Assembly (NCBI RefSeq): GCF_000599605.1 | Contig: NZ_AZHT01000177.1 | Coordinates: forward strand, 20,668 to 84,667 | DNA: 64,000 nucleotides | Direction: 5' to 3' | Origin: Prevotella sp. HJM029 | Lineage (GTDB): Bacteria > Bacteroidota > Bacteroidia > Bacteroidales > Bacteroidaceae | Shown: piece by piece, positions 26,799 through 36,046 of the stretch | Layout: the number at the start of each line of letters is the position of its first letter | How positions within the stretch are numbered: the stretch's first letter is position 1 | The notes under the pieces: generated by a model | The model's input: only the letters and a program-made list of their open reading frames with translations | Told to the model about the DNA's origin: nothing | The model's database searches: none | Made by a program: the position numbers and the translations under genes

Positions 26799-28468
26799 TA
26801 ACGAATGTTCGCCAATTCTAAGTCGTTTTCGGCATAAGTGCGCAAGGTAGCGTCTTGTTGCAATGCCTTTTGTAGCGCTTGTTGAGCAGCATCGCGCTTC
26901 CCTTGACGTGCATAGAGGATGGCTTTCAGATAGCTTGTCATAGCATCGCCCTGCTGAATGGCGTTCAAAGTTTGCTCAGCTGCCATGTAGTTCTTGTTGA
27001 GCAGCTGTGCCAAAGCTGCGCTGTTGTTGTTGTTAAACAGCTCTTCGGTGGCGTTAGCATAATTGCCTCGTGCGATGTTCAATGCGCCTAAAATTTCGTT
27101 AAAGCCATTCGCTTCGGTGGCATTGGCAAGATTTTGCTCTGCTTGTGCCACGCGTCCGTGCGTCAAGTCAATATAAGCTTTGTTGGCAAAGGCCTCGGGT
27201 GCTTTGCTATTGTAGCGCAAAGCCTGGTTCAAATAGCGCTCAGCAGTAGCTTCATCGCCTTTGTTTAAGGCTAAAGCGGCTAAGTTATTATAGGCGCGGA
27301 AGTCGTTGCTATACAGTTGAGTTGTCTTCTTATAAATCGCTTCTTTGGTTGAAACCTGATCCTCTAAAGCTGCCAAGTAGAGCAATTCTTCCAAACTTAG
27401 CTTCGTGGGGTCGGCTGCATATTGCTGCTTAATCTGCTCATCGCTGCGACCAATCACCTGATAATTGATGATTAAACGGCTTCGACGCAACTCAGGGAGA
27501 ATGCCATCAGCCAACTCTCTGAACCCTTCGCTCATGTTTCTGATTTGCTGTTCGCGCTCTTGTGGGTCTTTATACATCGACAACACGCGCAAAATCACGT
27601 CCTTATCCTGGATGTTGCTGGCCTGAACGAGCTTCATAAAGCCTTCCCAGTCTTGCGCAGTGTAGTGTGCATCGATGTCTGCTTGCATCTTGTTGCCCTT
27701 GAGTTGCTGCTTCACATAGCCCTCACTTACGTTCTGACGCTTGTTGGCTAACTTGTCGTTGAAGTTGTAACCACCATCAGGAGAAGCATAAGCTTTCACC
27801 TCAACATTCTTGATAGCCAAGCCTTCGCGGTCGGCATTGATGCGTTTCAGCATTGCAACAAACTCTTTGACGCTGTTGTTTTTCAACTCGTTACTGCGCA
27901 AATTGGCTTGGTTGATGAGAAACTTCACATTGGCTTCCTGCTGCTTGTTGATGACACGTTGGAACGAATCGAGTGCCAAGCAAGCACCACCTTGACGAAT
28001 GGTACGACGATAAAGCTCGGCGGTAGCAATCACACCATAGTTTACTTTCAATGCAGGTATCTCCACTTTCTTGTTGCCAATGGTAGCATTGAAAGCCAAA
28101 TACATGTCGCTCTTCTGCATCTCGGGCACATAGTTGAAGTTAGCTTTCATGGTGTAACGACCGCCTAAACGATAAGAAATCGTACGATCATTGCCCATTA
28201 CCTTCTCGCCCTGGAAAGTTGTGCCTTCGCCTCTTGCCACTTGTCCATTGCCATAATGCAGCTCAGGAATAACGGTTACCGTGGCTTTTTTGTTCATAAA
28301 CTTCTCAGGAAACTGCCCTTCTATCGTTGCAGAAACCTTTCCTCCAACCACTTCTAATGGTTTAGGACTAACTGAAAAATTATCAGCCGTCAACTTACCT
28401 AATTTCGAACAAGAAGTTAGTGATAGAAAGGCGCATGCAGATAGCGTAAGAATAAGGTTTCTGTTCAT
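26798..28468 (-). CDS. OmpA-like and TPR-repeat lipoprotein
   Basis: The 556-residue protein begins with a lipobox (FLSLTSCSKLGK). A beta-rich domain (~25-190) is followed by a segment resembling an OmpA-type region (VEVKAYASPDGGYNFNDKLANKRQ). From ~370 there are TPR-like helical repeats (AYNNLAALALNKGDEATAERYLNQAL, and RQGKRDAAQQALQKAL). It probably faces the periplasm and binds peptidoglycan or scaffold partners. The start at MNRNLIL is preferred because the longer frame enters the tRNA-Leu gene 25 bases upstream. It is coupled to the following lipoprotein by TAATG. Confidence 0.85.
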   Translation of the reverse strand: MNRNLILTLSACAFLSLTSCSKLGKLTADNFSVSPKPLEVVGGKVSATIEGQFPEKFMNKKATVTVIPELHYGNGQVARGEGTTFQGEKVMGNDRTISYRLGGRYTMKANFNYVPEMQKSDMYLAFNATIGNKKVEIPALKVNYGVIATAELYRRTIRQGGACLALDSFQRVINKQQEANVKFLINQANLRSNELKNNSVKEFVAMLKRINADREGLAIKNVEVKAYASPDGGYNFNDKLANKRQNVSEGYVKQQLKGNKMQADIDAHYTAQDWEGFMKLVQASNIQDKDVILRVLSMYKDPQEREQQIRNMSEGFRELADGILPELRRSRLIINYQVIGRSDEQIKQQYAADPTKLSLEELLYLAALEDQVSTKEAIYKKTTQLYSNDFRAYNNLAALALNKGDEATAERYLNQALRYNSKAPEAFANKAYIDLTHGRVAQAEQNLANATEANGFNEILGALNIARGNYANATEELFNNNNSAALAQLLNKNYMAAEQTLNAIQQGDAMTSYLKAILYARQGKRDAAQQALQKALQQDATLRTYAENDLELANIR

Positions 28469-28492
28469 AATGTATACATCTTTAAAGTGATG

Positions 28493-28578
28493 TGCCGCGA
28501 GCGGGACTCGAACCCGCACAGCCATTTCTGGCCAAGGGATTTTAAGTCCCTCGTGTCTACCAATTCCACCATTGCGGC
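28493..28578 (-). tRNA. tRNA-Leu (anticodon TAA)
   Basis: Type II tRNA of 86 nt. Minus-strand reading GCCGCAATGGTGGAATTGGT starts the acceptor and D-arm. The anticodon loop CTTAAAA gives TAA. A long variable arm (GGCCAGAAATGGCT) is present and the T-arm is GCGGGTTCGAGTCCCGC. One mismatch (A-C) occurs in the acceptor stem. CCA is not encoded. Confidence 0.93.
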
Positions 28579-28609
28579 ATCGGATTTCTCCTTAAACATT
28601 AACAAATTG

Positions 28610-28682
<73 letters not shown>

Positions 28683-28693
28683 AAATGGTGGTG

Positions 28694-28725
28694 CAAAGAT
28701 AAGTCTTATTCATGAAATATCCAAA
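28694..28725 (-). promoter_or_regulatory. Promoter of the tRNA-Gly/tRNA-Leu unit
   Basis: TTTG, 20 bases, TATCTTTG on the minus strand: a perfect match to the consensus, about a dozen bases before tRNA-Gly. No second promoter is visible before the lipoprotein gene that follows the tRNAs. Confidence 0.75.
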
Positions 28726-28930
28726 TTTTTTTGCTGTAATTGTGTATGATGGCTACTGAGATGGCGCATAAAATCGGCTCCATCGTGTCGCAAAAGAATA
28801 TCTTGCAGTATGGCTATATATAATAAGGTGTAACAACATGCACCGTTTTCTCCTGGTTATATGGGTGAGTTGAGGGGTGCGTGGGTTTCTTAAAATTGCT
28901 AAATCATGCCCTTTTCTCAGAAGATTACAC

Positions 28931-28938
28931 TAAATTTG
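28931..28938 (+). promoter_or_regulatory. Promoter -7 element of the GH3-like gene
   Basis: TAAATTTG lies 25 bases before the start codon. The -33 region is not recognisable. Confidence 0.45.
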
Positions 28939-28962
28939 CAACTCATTTGAGATGGAAAAAAG

Positions 28963-30489
28963 ATGAGTTTAACCCATATTGTGCGTAAGGTTTTCGTGCC
29001 GCGCCAGAAGCAATTAGAACGTTATAATGATGCCGCAATCGCTTTGCAGCACGATGTTTTAATGCGTTTGGTAGAGAGAGGCGCTCACACAGAATATGGC
29101 CGAAAGATGCAAATGAACCGCTTGGCAACGTATGATGACTTTGCCAAGCAGGTGCCTGTGAACAGCTATGAGGAATTGAAAGCCGACATCGACCGCATGC
29201 GCCATGGCGAAAGCAATGTGCTTTGGCCGGGACGGGTGCGTTTCTTTGCTAAATCGTCGGGTACCACCAACGACAAAAGCAAGTTCATTCCTGTGTCACG
29301 CGAGGGTTTACATCGTATTCATTATGCGGGTGGTTTCGACACCGTGGCGCTCTATCTGCGCAACAATCCCACAAGCAAACTTTTCGATGGGCGTGGCCTT
29401 ATCCTCGGCGGTAGTCACGCTTCCAACTACAATCGGGTAGGTTCTTTGGTGGGAGATCTCAGTGCTATCTTGATAGAAAATATCAACCCCTTAGCCAATC
29501 TCGTGCGGGTGCCAAAGAAGCAAACGGCACTGTTGAGCGATTTCGAATTGAAACGCGACCGCATAGCCCACGAGTGTCTGCACAAAAATGTCACGAACCT
29601 CTCGGGTGTGCCGAGTTGGATGCTCAGTGTTTTGGTGCGCGTGATGGAACTTTCGGGCAAGCAACATTTGGAAGAAGTGTGGCCCAATTTGGAAGTATTT
29701 TTTCACGGCGGCATCGCTTTCACACCCTATCGTTCGCAATACGAGCAACTCATCACTAACCCCAACATGCGCTATATGGAGACCTATAACGCCAGTGAAG
29801 GTTTCTTTGGCATACAGAGCGACCCCACGGATAAGAGCCTTTTGTTGATGGTCGACTACGATGTGTTCTACGAATTTATCCCCATGAGCGAGTTTGGAAG
29901 CGAGCATCCCACCATCATCCCCTTGGAAGGTGTGCAGACAGGCATCAACTATGCCATGCTCATCACCACGAGTTGTGGCCTGTGGCGTTATGTCATTGGT
30001 GACACCGTGAGCTTCACAAGCACCCAACCCTATAAATTTATCATCACCGGGCGCACCAAATATTTCATCAATGCCTTTGGTGAAGAACTCATTATGGACA
30101 ATGCCGAGCAGGGATTAGCCTATGCTTGTGCGCAAACAGGTGCCGAGGTACTCGAATATACTGCTGCTCCTGTCTTCATGGATGAACAGGCAAAATGTCG
30201 CCATCAGTGGCTCATCGAGTTTGCTACGCCCCCCAACTCCATCGCCCATTTTGCCGAACTATTGGACCAGCAGTTGCAAACCCTCAACAGCGACTACGAG
30301 GCTAAGCGCTTTCATGACATCACCTTGCAACCATTAGAGGTGATTGTGGCGCGCAAAGGGCTGTTTAACGACTGGATGAAAGCCAACGGAAAATTGGGTG
30401 GACAGCATAAAGTGCCACGCTTGAGCAACAGCCGAAAGAACATCGAAGCACTCCTCTCGTTTGACCATTCCAACCTCATGGGGGAGTAG
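28963..30489 (+). CDS. GH3-like (auxin-responsive family) adenylating enzyme
   Basis: The 508-residue protein resembles plant GH3 acyl-amido synthetases of the ANL superfamily. An ATP/phosphate loop reads FFAKSSGTTNDKSKFIPVS near residue 95; YMETYNASEGFFGIQ near 275 and TGRTKYFINAFGEEL near 365 match later motifs. Plant relatives join amino acids to acids such as indole-acetate; the substrate in Bacteroidota is not known. The Ig-like lipoprotein gene starts 16 bases later and is probably in the same operon. Confidence 0.92.
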   Translation: MSLTHIVRKVFVPRQKQLERYNDAAIALQHDVLMRLVERGAHTEYGRKMQMNRLATYDDFAKQVPVNSYEELKADIDRMRHGESNVLWPGRVRFFAKSSGTTNDKSKFIPVSREGLHRIHYAGGFDTVALYLRNNPTSKLFDGRGLILGGSHASNYNRVGSLVGDLSAILIENINPLANLVRVPKKQTALLSDFELKRDRIAHECLHKNVTNLSGVPSWMLSVLVRVMELSGKQHLEEVWPNLEVFFHGGIAFTPYRSQYEQLITNPNMRYMETYNASEGFFGIQSDPTDKSLLLMVDYDVFYEFIPMSEFGSEHPTIIPLEGVQTGINYAMLITTSCGLWRYVIGDTVSFTSTQPYKFIITGRTKYFINAFGEELIMDNAEQGLAYACAQTGAEVLEYTAAPVFMDEQAKCRHQWLIEFATPPNSIAHFAELLDQQLQTLNSDYEAKRFHDITLQPLEVIVARKGLFNDWMKANGKLGGQHKVPRLSNSRKNIEALLSFDHSNLMGE

Positions 30490-30505
30490 TTCTATAAAAT
30501 AAGGT

Positions 30506-32515
30506 ATGAAAAAAGCAAACAATTGTTCGATATATAGCAAGTCGTGGCGCTGTCTCACAGCAGCCTTTGCGGTGCTACTCGTGGCCTGTTTGGCCGCATG
30601 TGCACGCATGGGAAGTCCCGATGGTGGCTGGTATGATGAGACACCACCACACGTTGTGGGCGCAGAACCCGCCGACCAGGGCACCAATGTGAAGCAGCGC
30701 AAGATTAAAATCAACTTCAACGAGTTTGTTAAAATCGACAATGCCACCGAGAAAGTGATTGTCTCTCCACCCCAATTGCAGATGCCCGAAATCAAAGCCA
30801 CGGGTAAAAGCATTGAAGTGAAGCTGCTGGACTCACTCCAACGCAACACCACCTACACCATTGATTTCAGCGATGCCATCAGCGATAACAATGAAGGAAA
30901 CCCCTTGGGCAACTACACTTACAGCTTCTCTACGGGCGAAACCATCGACACAATGGAAGTGTCGGGTTATGTCGTAGCGGCTGAAAATCTCGAACCGGTG
31001 AAGGGCATTTTGGTGGGCTTGTATGCCAATCTATCCGACTCAGCCTTTCAAACGCTGCCCATGTTGCGTGTCAGTCGCACCGACAGTCGCGGCCATTTCG
31101 TCATCAAAGGGGTGAAATCGGGCAGCTATCGCATTTATGCCTTGCAGGATATGGATGGCAACTATCAGTTCAACCAAAAGAGTGAGAAGATTGCTTTTAC
31201 GCCTGAAGTGCTCAAAACCACGTGCAAAGCAGATGTGCGACAAGACACCGTGTGGCGCGACTCGCTCCACATCGCCGACATCAAGCGTGTGGGCTACACC
31301 CATTTCCTGCCCGATGACATTGCACTTGCAGCCTTTCAAGAGCTGCAAACCAATCGCTATCTGCTCAGTGTCAACCGCAAAGACCCCAACCATTTCACGG
31401 TGAATTTCAGCTATGGCGACAAACAGTTGCCCACCATCAAGGGGCTGAATTTCAACGCCCACAACGCCTTCATCCCCATAGCCCACGCTCAAAACGACAC
31501 CATCGACTATTGGTTGCGCGACACGGCCTTGGTGAATCAAGACACGTTGCACATGGAGATGACCTATATGCGCACCGACTCGCTCGGTAAACTCGTGGCA
31601 CAGACCGACACGTTGGAGGTGCTGTCAAAGGTGAGTTATGCGCAACGGATGAAACAAAAGCAAAAGGCTTTTGAACAATGGCAAAAACAACAAGAGAAAA
31701 AGAAAAAGCGCGAAGAACCCTATGAAACGGCCTATCCACCCGAAACGGTGACGATGCAGGCTGACATCTCGAGCGATTTCGCTCCCGATAAAAATGTGTT
31801 GTTACATTTCAACACGCCATTGGCTACCATCGACACGAGCAAGGTGCATCTCTATACCAAGGTCGATACGCTGTGGTATCGAGCGCGTTATGAACTGAAA
31901 CCCATCGCGCGGCGCAATGCTCAGGGACAGTTGGTGCGTCCCGACTCGTTGAAGTATGGTACCGACTATGAGCTATTGGGCGAGTGGAAGCCCGGACAGG
32001 AATATAGTCTTGAAACCGATAGCTTGGCTTTCGTCGATATCTATGGTGCCGTTTCGAAAAAGTTTAAACAGGGCTTTAAGGTGAAAACCCTCGACGAATA
32101 CAGCACACTGTTCATCACACTCGCTGGCATGGAGGGAAAAGATTGCATGGTGTCGCTGCTCGACAAGAACGACAAGGTGGTGAAAACGGTACGGGCTGAC
32201 AACAGCCGAGCAGAGTTTTTCTATGTGGTTCCCGATACCTATTACCTGCGTTTGTTTGTCGATGCCAACCATAATGGCATGTGGGACACGGGCGATTATG
32301 CTACTCAGCGACAGCCCGAGACGGTGTATTATTATCCAGGGAAGATTGAATGCAAGGCGAAATGGGATGTAAACGAGACGTGGAACCCCACGGCCGTGCC
32401 ACTTTATGAACAGAAACCTGTTGCCATTACGCAGCAGAAGGCCGACAAGCAGAAGAAAATTCAGCATCGCAATGCTGAGCGGGCACGCAGTCTGGGTATT
32501 GAATATAAACCCTAA
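30506..32515 (+). CDS. Ig-like domain (Big_5) lipoprotein
   Basis: The 669-residue product starts with a lipoprotein signal (LVACLAACARMG). It then has PDGGWYDETPPHVVGAEPADQ and a Big_5-type Ig fold (INFNEFVKIDNATEKVIVSPP, NTTYTIDFSDAI, NYTYSFSTGE), a carboxypeptidase-like beta domain (GHFVIKGVKSGSYRIYALQDMDGN), and a long C-terminal part. A charged coiled stretch (QKAFEQWQKQQEKKKKREE) lies at ~390-410. It is probably a surface or periplasmic structural protein. It follows the GH3 gene at 16 bases. The function is not established. Confidence 0.85.
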   Translation: MKKANNCSIYSKSWRCLTAAFAVLLVACLAACARMGSPDGGWYDETPPHVVGAEPADQGTNVKQRKIKINFNEFVKIDNATEKVIVSPPQLQMPEIKATGKSIEVKLLDSLQRNTTYTIDFSDAISDNNEGNPLGNYTYSFSTGETIDTMEVSGYVVAAENLEPVKGILVGLYANLSDSAFQTLPMLRVSRTDSRGHFVIKGVKSGSYRIYALQDMDGNYQFNQKSEKIAFTPEVLKTTCKADVRQDTVWRDSLHIADIKRVGYTHFLPDDIALAAFQELQTNRYLLSVNRKDPNHFTVNFSYGDKQLPTIKGLNFNAHNAFIPIAHAQNDTIDYWLRDTALVNQDTLHMEMTYMRTDSLGKLVAQTDTLEVLSKVSYAQRMKQKQKAFEQWQKQQEKKKKREEPYETAYPPETVTMQADISSDFAPDKNVLLHFNTPLATIDTSKVHLYTKVDTLWYRARYELKPIARRNAQGQLVRPDSLKYGTDYELLGEWKPGQEYSLETDSLAFVDIYGAVSKKFKQGFKVKTLDEYSTLFITLAGMEGKDCMVSLLDKNDKVVKTVRADNSRAEFFYVVPDTYYLRLFVDANHNGMWDTGDYATQRQPETVYYYPGKIECKAKWDVNETWNPTAVPLYEQKPVAITQQKADKQKKIQHRNAERARSLGIEYKP

Positions 32516-32740
32516 GCAGTAGAGTAGCTGTCTGTTGGGGCAATCGTTTCCGTGCACGATATGGTCCATTGCAATGCACCGAACCTAACTTAGGCGGAGT
32601 AAGAGCATGCGGATGGGGGCGCAATAGACATCACTTTAGCAGCTTATCAATGCCACTTTGTGGGGCAAAAGCATTGCTTTTAAGGTGACGACGAATAGAA
32701 ATAGAGGGATATTGAAGAAAAAAGATTAAAATAAAAGGAT

Positions 32741-33619
32741 ATGATACAGCAGAAAAAAAAGAATAAATCGTGTAGCAAACCCCGCTATGCAGCATGGTTG
32801 ATGGGCTTTGCTTTAAGCCTCATGGTTATCACGTTGTCAAGTTTTATGCTGCACACAGTGGCATCTTCCTCTACACACGACACGGGCGACTCCCCCTGCA
32901 AATTTCGAAATACAGCCTTTAAATCGGGTGAGTTCTTGTCCTACAACCTCTATTACAACTGGAAATTTGTGTGGGTAAAGGCGGGAACGGCCAGCATGTC
33001 GATTGTGCAGAGCCGTTATAAAGGTAAGGATGCCTATCGCGCCAGCTTGGTAACACGCGGCAGTGATCGTGTGGATAATGTCTTTGTGTTGCGCGATACG
33101 TTGCTTTGTTACAACTCGATCGACCTCGAACCCCTGTATTTTCGTAAAGGTGCCCGTGAAGGAAAACGCTACACAGTGGATGAAGTGTTTTACACGTATG
33201 GCAACGGAAAATGCAATGTGCAGCAGCACATGTTGCACAACGATGGCACAAATTCGTGGGCAAAGCATAGTTATGATGACTGCGTCTACGATATGTTGAG
33301 CATCTTTTTGCGTGCACGTTCGTTCAATCCGGCCAATTGGAAGGCGGGATATGTGGTGAATTTCCCTATTGTTGACGGCGATGATCGCAAGCCAGCCCAG
33401 CTGCGTTTCGAGGGAAAAACCACGGTGACGGGCGATAACGACGTGAAATATGACTGCTTGCGGCTGTCGTATTTAGAGCTGCAAGATGGCAAATACAAAC
33501 GCATTGTCGACTTCTATGTCACCGATGATGCCAACCATGTGCCCGTGCGCTTAGACCTTTTCTTGCGCTTTGGTTCGGCAAAGGCGTTCTTGGTGGGCAT
33601 GAAAGGTTTAAGAAACTAA
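32741..33619 (+). CDS. DUF3108 family exported protein
   Basis: The 292-residue protein has an N-terminal membrane/signal segment (WLMGFALSLMVITLSSFML) and the DUF3108 body: FKSGEFLSYNLYYNWKFVWVKAGTASM, later YDMLSIFLRARS and RIVDFYVTDDANHVPVRLDL. The family is a beta-rich periplasmic protein of unknown function. It lies 225 bases after the Ig-like gene; that gap holds no gene that I can see. The stop overlaps the convergent sirtuin gene by four bases. Confidence 0.88.
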   Translation: MIQQKKKNKSCSKPRYAAWLMGFALSLMVITLSSFMLHTVASSSTHDTGDSPCKFRNTAFKSGEFLSYNLYYNWKFVWVKAGTASMSIVQSRYKGKDAYRASLVTRGSDRVDNVFVLRDTLLCYNSIDLEPLYFRKGAREGKRYTVDEVFYTYGNGKCNVQQHMLHNDGTNSWAKHSYDDCVYDMLSIFLRARSFNPANWKAGYVVNFPIVDGDDRKPAQLRFEGKTTVTGDNDVKYDCLRLSYLELQDGKYKRIVDFYVTDDANHVPVRLDLFLRFGSAKAFLVGMKGLRN

Positions 33620-34326
33620 CGCAACAAAGCCTCTAAATGCTGCGCCATCAAGGTGCGCATGCCCTCACTTGCCCCCATCTTTAGCGTGGTGATGGGGCGG
33701 TCATGGGTCGCGTTTACGGGGTTAGGATCGATGAGTACGATGGGCGTTTGAGGCGAACAGTAGTGCAAAAGACCTGCTGCCGGGTAGACATTGAGGCTCG
33801 TTCCTATGACAATGAAGAGGTCGGCGCGCTGCGTTTCGGCAATGGCGGGCTCAATCATCGGCACACTTTCACCGAAAAACACGATGAAGGGGCGCAGCAA
33901 ACTGCCGTCCTTGGCACGCGAACCCGGCACCACATCGCTGTTCTCAGGCGTCAGTTCCTCAATACATTGGGCGTTGTAAGGGTCGCGACTCGAGCACACT
34001 TTGGCCAATTCGCCATGCAGATGAATCACCTTTTTGCTGCCCGCGCGCTCGTGAAGATTGTCTACATTCTGCGTGATAACCGTCACTTCGTAGTCGTTTT
34101 GCAGCGACGCAATGAGCCGATGTCCCTCGTTGGGCACGGCTGTCCATAATTTTTTGCGCAGCATGTTGTAGAAATTCGTCACCAACTCGGGGTCGCGTTC
34201 CCATCCTTCATGGGTGGCAATCTGCTCCACTGGATAGTTCTCCCACAGGCCACCACTGCCGCGAAAAGTCTTAAAACCACTCTCTACCGACATGCCTGCA
34301 CCCGTTAAAAACACAAGATGTTTCAT
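33616..34326 (-). CDS. cobB: Sirtuin, NAD-dependent protein deacylase (CobB family)
   Basis: The 236-residue protein shows the sirtuin motifs GAGMSVESGFKTFRG, TQNVDNLHERAG and the catalytic His in VIHLHGEL, with SLNVYPAAG and LIDPNPVN later. It removes acyl groups from lysines using NAD. Only one pair of Cys is present in the zinc region (CSSRDPYNAQC) and the second expected pair is replaced, so it belongs to a subgroup that may lack structural zinc. It is convergent with the DUF3108 gene. Confidence 0.95.
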   Translation of the reverse strand: MKHLVFLTGAGMSVESGFKTFRGSGGLWENYPVEQIATHEGWERDPELVTNFYNMLRKKLWTAVPNEGHRLIASLQNDYEVTVITQNVDNLHERAGSKKVIHLHGELAKVCSSRDPYNAQCIEELTPENSDVVPGSRAKDGSLLRPFIVFFGESVPMIEPAIAETQRADLFIVIGTSLNVYPAAGLLHYCSPQTPIVLIDPNPVNATHDRPITTLKMGASEGMRTLMAQHLEALLR

Positions 34327-34455
34327 CTACTCCATATGAGGTTGTTTTGCTTTGCTGTGGAATAGCAAAGAAGCGTATTCCAACAGGGCGACCACAAATA
34401 TAACGAAAAAACGCGGATGGTGTGCCTTTTTTAATAAAATTAAGGTGTTGTTTCT

Positions 34456-34485
34456 TTTGAATTCTGTTTTATTCTGCTATCTTTG
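34456..34485 (+). promoter_or_regulatory. Promoter of the FKBP cluster
   Basis: TTTG, 18 bases, TATCTTTG, about 50 bases before the first FKBP gene. The spacer is one or two bases shorter than in the other promoters here. Confidence 0.55.
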
Positions 34486-34535
34486 CAGCTGAAATTTAAA
34501 CGGAAAGTATTAATCATCAAAGCTATATTACGCAG

Positions 34536-35141
34536 ATGGATAAATTAAGTTACGCCCTGGGTTTAGGCATTGGGCATCAATTGTTGCAAATGAATGCCGA
34601 GGGCTTGAACATAGATGACTTCGCACAAGCTATCAAAGATGTGATGACTGGCGGCGAGTTGAAAATGAAAGATGCTGAAGCACAGCAGATTGTGCAGCAG
34701 TTCTTTGCCGAACAAGAAGCTATACAGCAGGCTGCAAATGCTGAAAAAGGTAAGGCAGCAAAGACCGAAGGCGAGCAGTTCTTGGCCGAGAATGCGAAGA
34801 AAGAGGGGGTGAAAACCACCGCTTCGGGCTTGCAATACCAGGTGCTTCGCGAAGGAAATGGCAAGCAACCTAAGGCTACCGACCAGGTAGAGTGCCATTA
34901 TGAAGGCACGTTAATCGATGGAACAAAGTTCGATTCGTCTTACGATCGTGGGCAAACAGCTACCTTCCCACTCAATCAAGTGATTGCTGGTTGGACCGAA
35001 GGGCTGCAACTCATGCACGAAGGAGCAAAGTATCGTTTCTTTATTCCCTATCAGTTGGCTTACGGAGAGCGTGGTGCTGGTGCCTCAATTCCTCCTTATG
35101 CCGCCTTGATTTTCGACGTAGAATTAGTAGCAGTAAAATAA
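34536..35141 (+). CDS. FKBP-type peptidyl-prolyl isomerase, no signal peptide
   Basis: First of three FKBP genes in a row. The 201-residue protein has a helical Mip-like N-domain (~1-85) with no export signal and a C-terminal FKBP domain (VECHYEGTLIDGTKFDSSYDR, VIAGWTEGLQLM, IPYQLAYGERGAGASIPPYAALIFDVELV). It speeds up Xaa-Pro cis-trans isomerisation, probably in the cytoplasm. The next gene starts 14 bases downstream. Confidence 0.95.
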   Translation: MDKLSYALGLGIGHQLLQMNAEGLNIDDFAQAIKDVMTGGELKMKDAEAQQIVQQFFAEQEAIQQAANAEKGKAAKTEGEQFLAENAKKEGVKTTASGLQYQVLREGNGKQPKATDQVECHYEGTLIDGTKFDSSYDRGQTATFPLNQVIAGWTEGLQLMHEGAKYRFFIPYQLAYGERGAGASIPPYAALIFDVELVAVK

Positions 35142-35155
35142 AAATAATCATCAAA

Positions 35156-36037
35156 ATGAAAAAAATTGCTTTCGCAGCTGCCATGTTTGGCATGGCTTTA
35201 ACATTCGCTTCATGCGGAAATTCAACTCCTAAAGCCGACTTAAAGAGTGATGTTGACTCCATGAGTTACGCAATGGGAATGGCTCAAACACAAGGTTTGA
35301 AGAACTTCTTAGTTGAGAGAATGCAAATCGACACCACTTATATGGACGATTTTATCAAAGGTTTAAACGATGGTGCTAATGCAGGTGACGACAAGAAGCG
35401 TGCCGCTTATTATGCAGGTATACAGATTGGTCAGCAGATTTCTAACCAAATGATTAAGGGGATCAATACCGAAGTCTATGGCCAAGACTCTACAAAGAGC
35501 ATCTCTTTGAAGAACTTTATGGCTGGTTTCATTGCTGGAACAACAGGTAAGACAGGTGCTGTGAAGATGACTGTTGAGCAAGCTCAGGCTTTAGCGCAGG
35601 CTAAGATGATGGCCATTAAGAGCAAGAATATGATGCAACAATATGGCGCTAACAAGACAGCTGGTGAGAAATGGTTGGCTGCTAACGCTAAGAAAGCTGG
35701 CGTAAAGACACTTCCTTCTGGTGTACAATATAAGGTCATCAAAGAGGGTAGCGGCGCAATGCCTAAGGATACCTCTACGGTTGTGGTGAACTATGAAGGG
35801 AAAACCATCGACGGAAAGGTGTTCGATAGCAGTTATGCACGCAAAGAACCCATTACTTTGAAGGCCAATCAGGTAATCAAAGGATGGACAGAAGCTCTCG
35901 TACACATGCCTGCTGGCTCGGTATGGGAAGTGTATATCCCTCAACAATTGGCTTATGGTGAGCGCGAACAAGGTCAGATTAAGCCTTTCTCTGCCCTCAT
36001 CTTTAAGATTGAATTGGTGAAAGTGAATGGAAAATAA
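35156..36037 (+). CDS. FKBP-type peptidyl-prolyl isomerase, lipoprotein
   Basis: Second FKBP gene. The start at MKKIAFAAAMFGMALTFASC gives a lipoprotein signal with a lipobox at FASCGNS. Residues ~25-185 form the N-terminal dimer-like domain (SYAMGMAQTQGLKNFLVERM) and ~190-293 the FKBP domain (VVNYEGKTIDGKVFDSSYARK, VIKGWTEALVHMP, LAYGEREQGQIKPFSALIFKIELV). It is likely to fold or chaperone envelope proteins. The third gene starts 9 bases after the stop. Confidence 0.95.
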   Translation: MKKIAFAAAMFGMALTFASCGNSTPKADLKSDVDSMSYAMGMAQTQGLKNFLVERMQIDTTYMDDFIKGLNDGANAGDDKKRAAYYAGIQIGQQISNQMIKGINTEVYGQDSTKSISLKNFMAGFIAGTTGKTGAVKMTVEQAQALAQAKMMAIKSKNMMQQYGANKTAGEKWLAANAKKAGVKTLPSGVQYKVIKEGSGAMPKDTSTVVVNYEGKTIDGKVFDSSYARKEPITLKANQVIKGWTEALVHMPAGSVWEVYIPQQLAYGEREQGQIKPFSALIFKIELVKVNGK

Positions 36038-36046
36038 GCATCAATA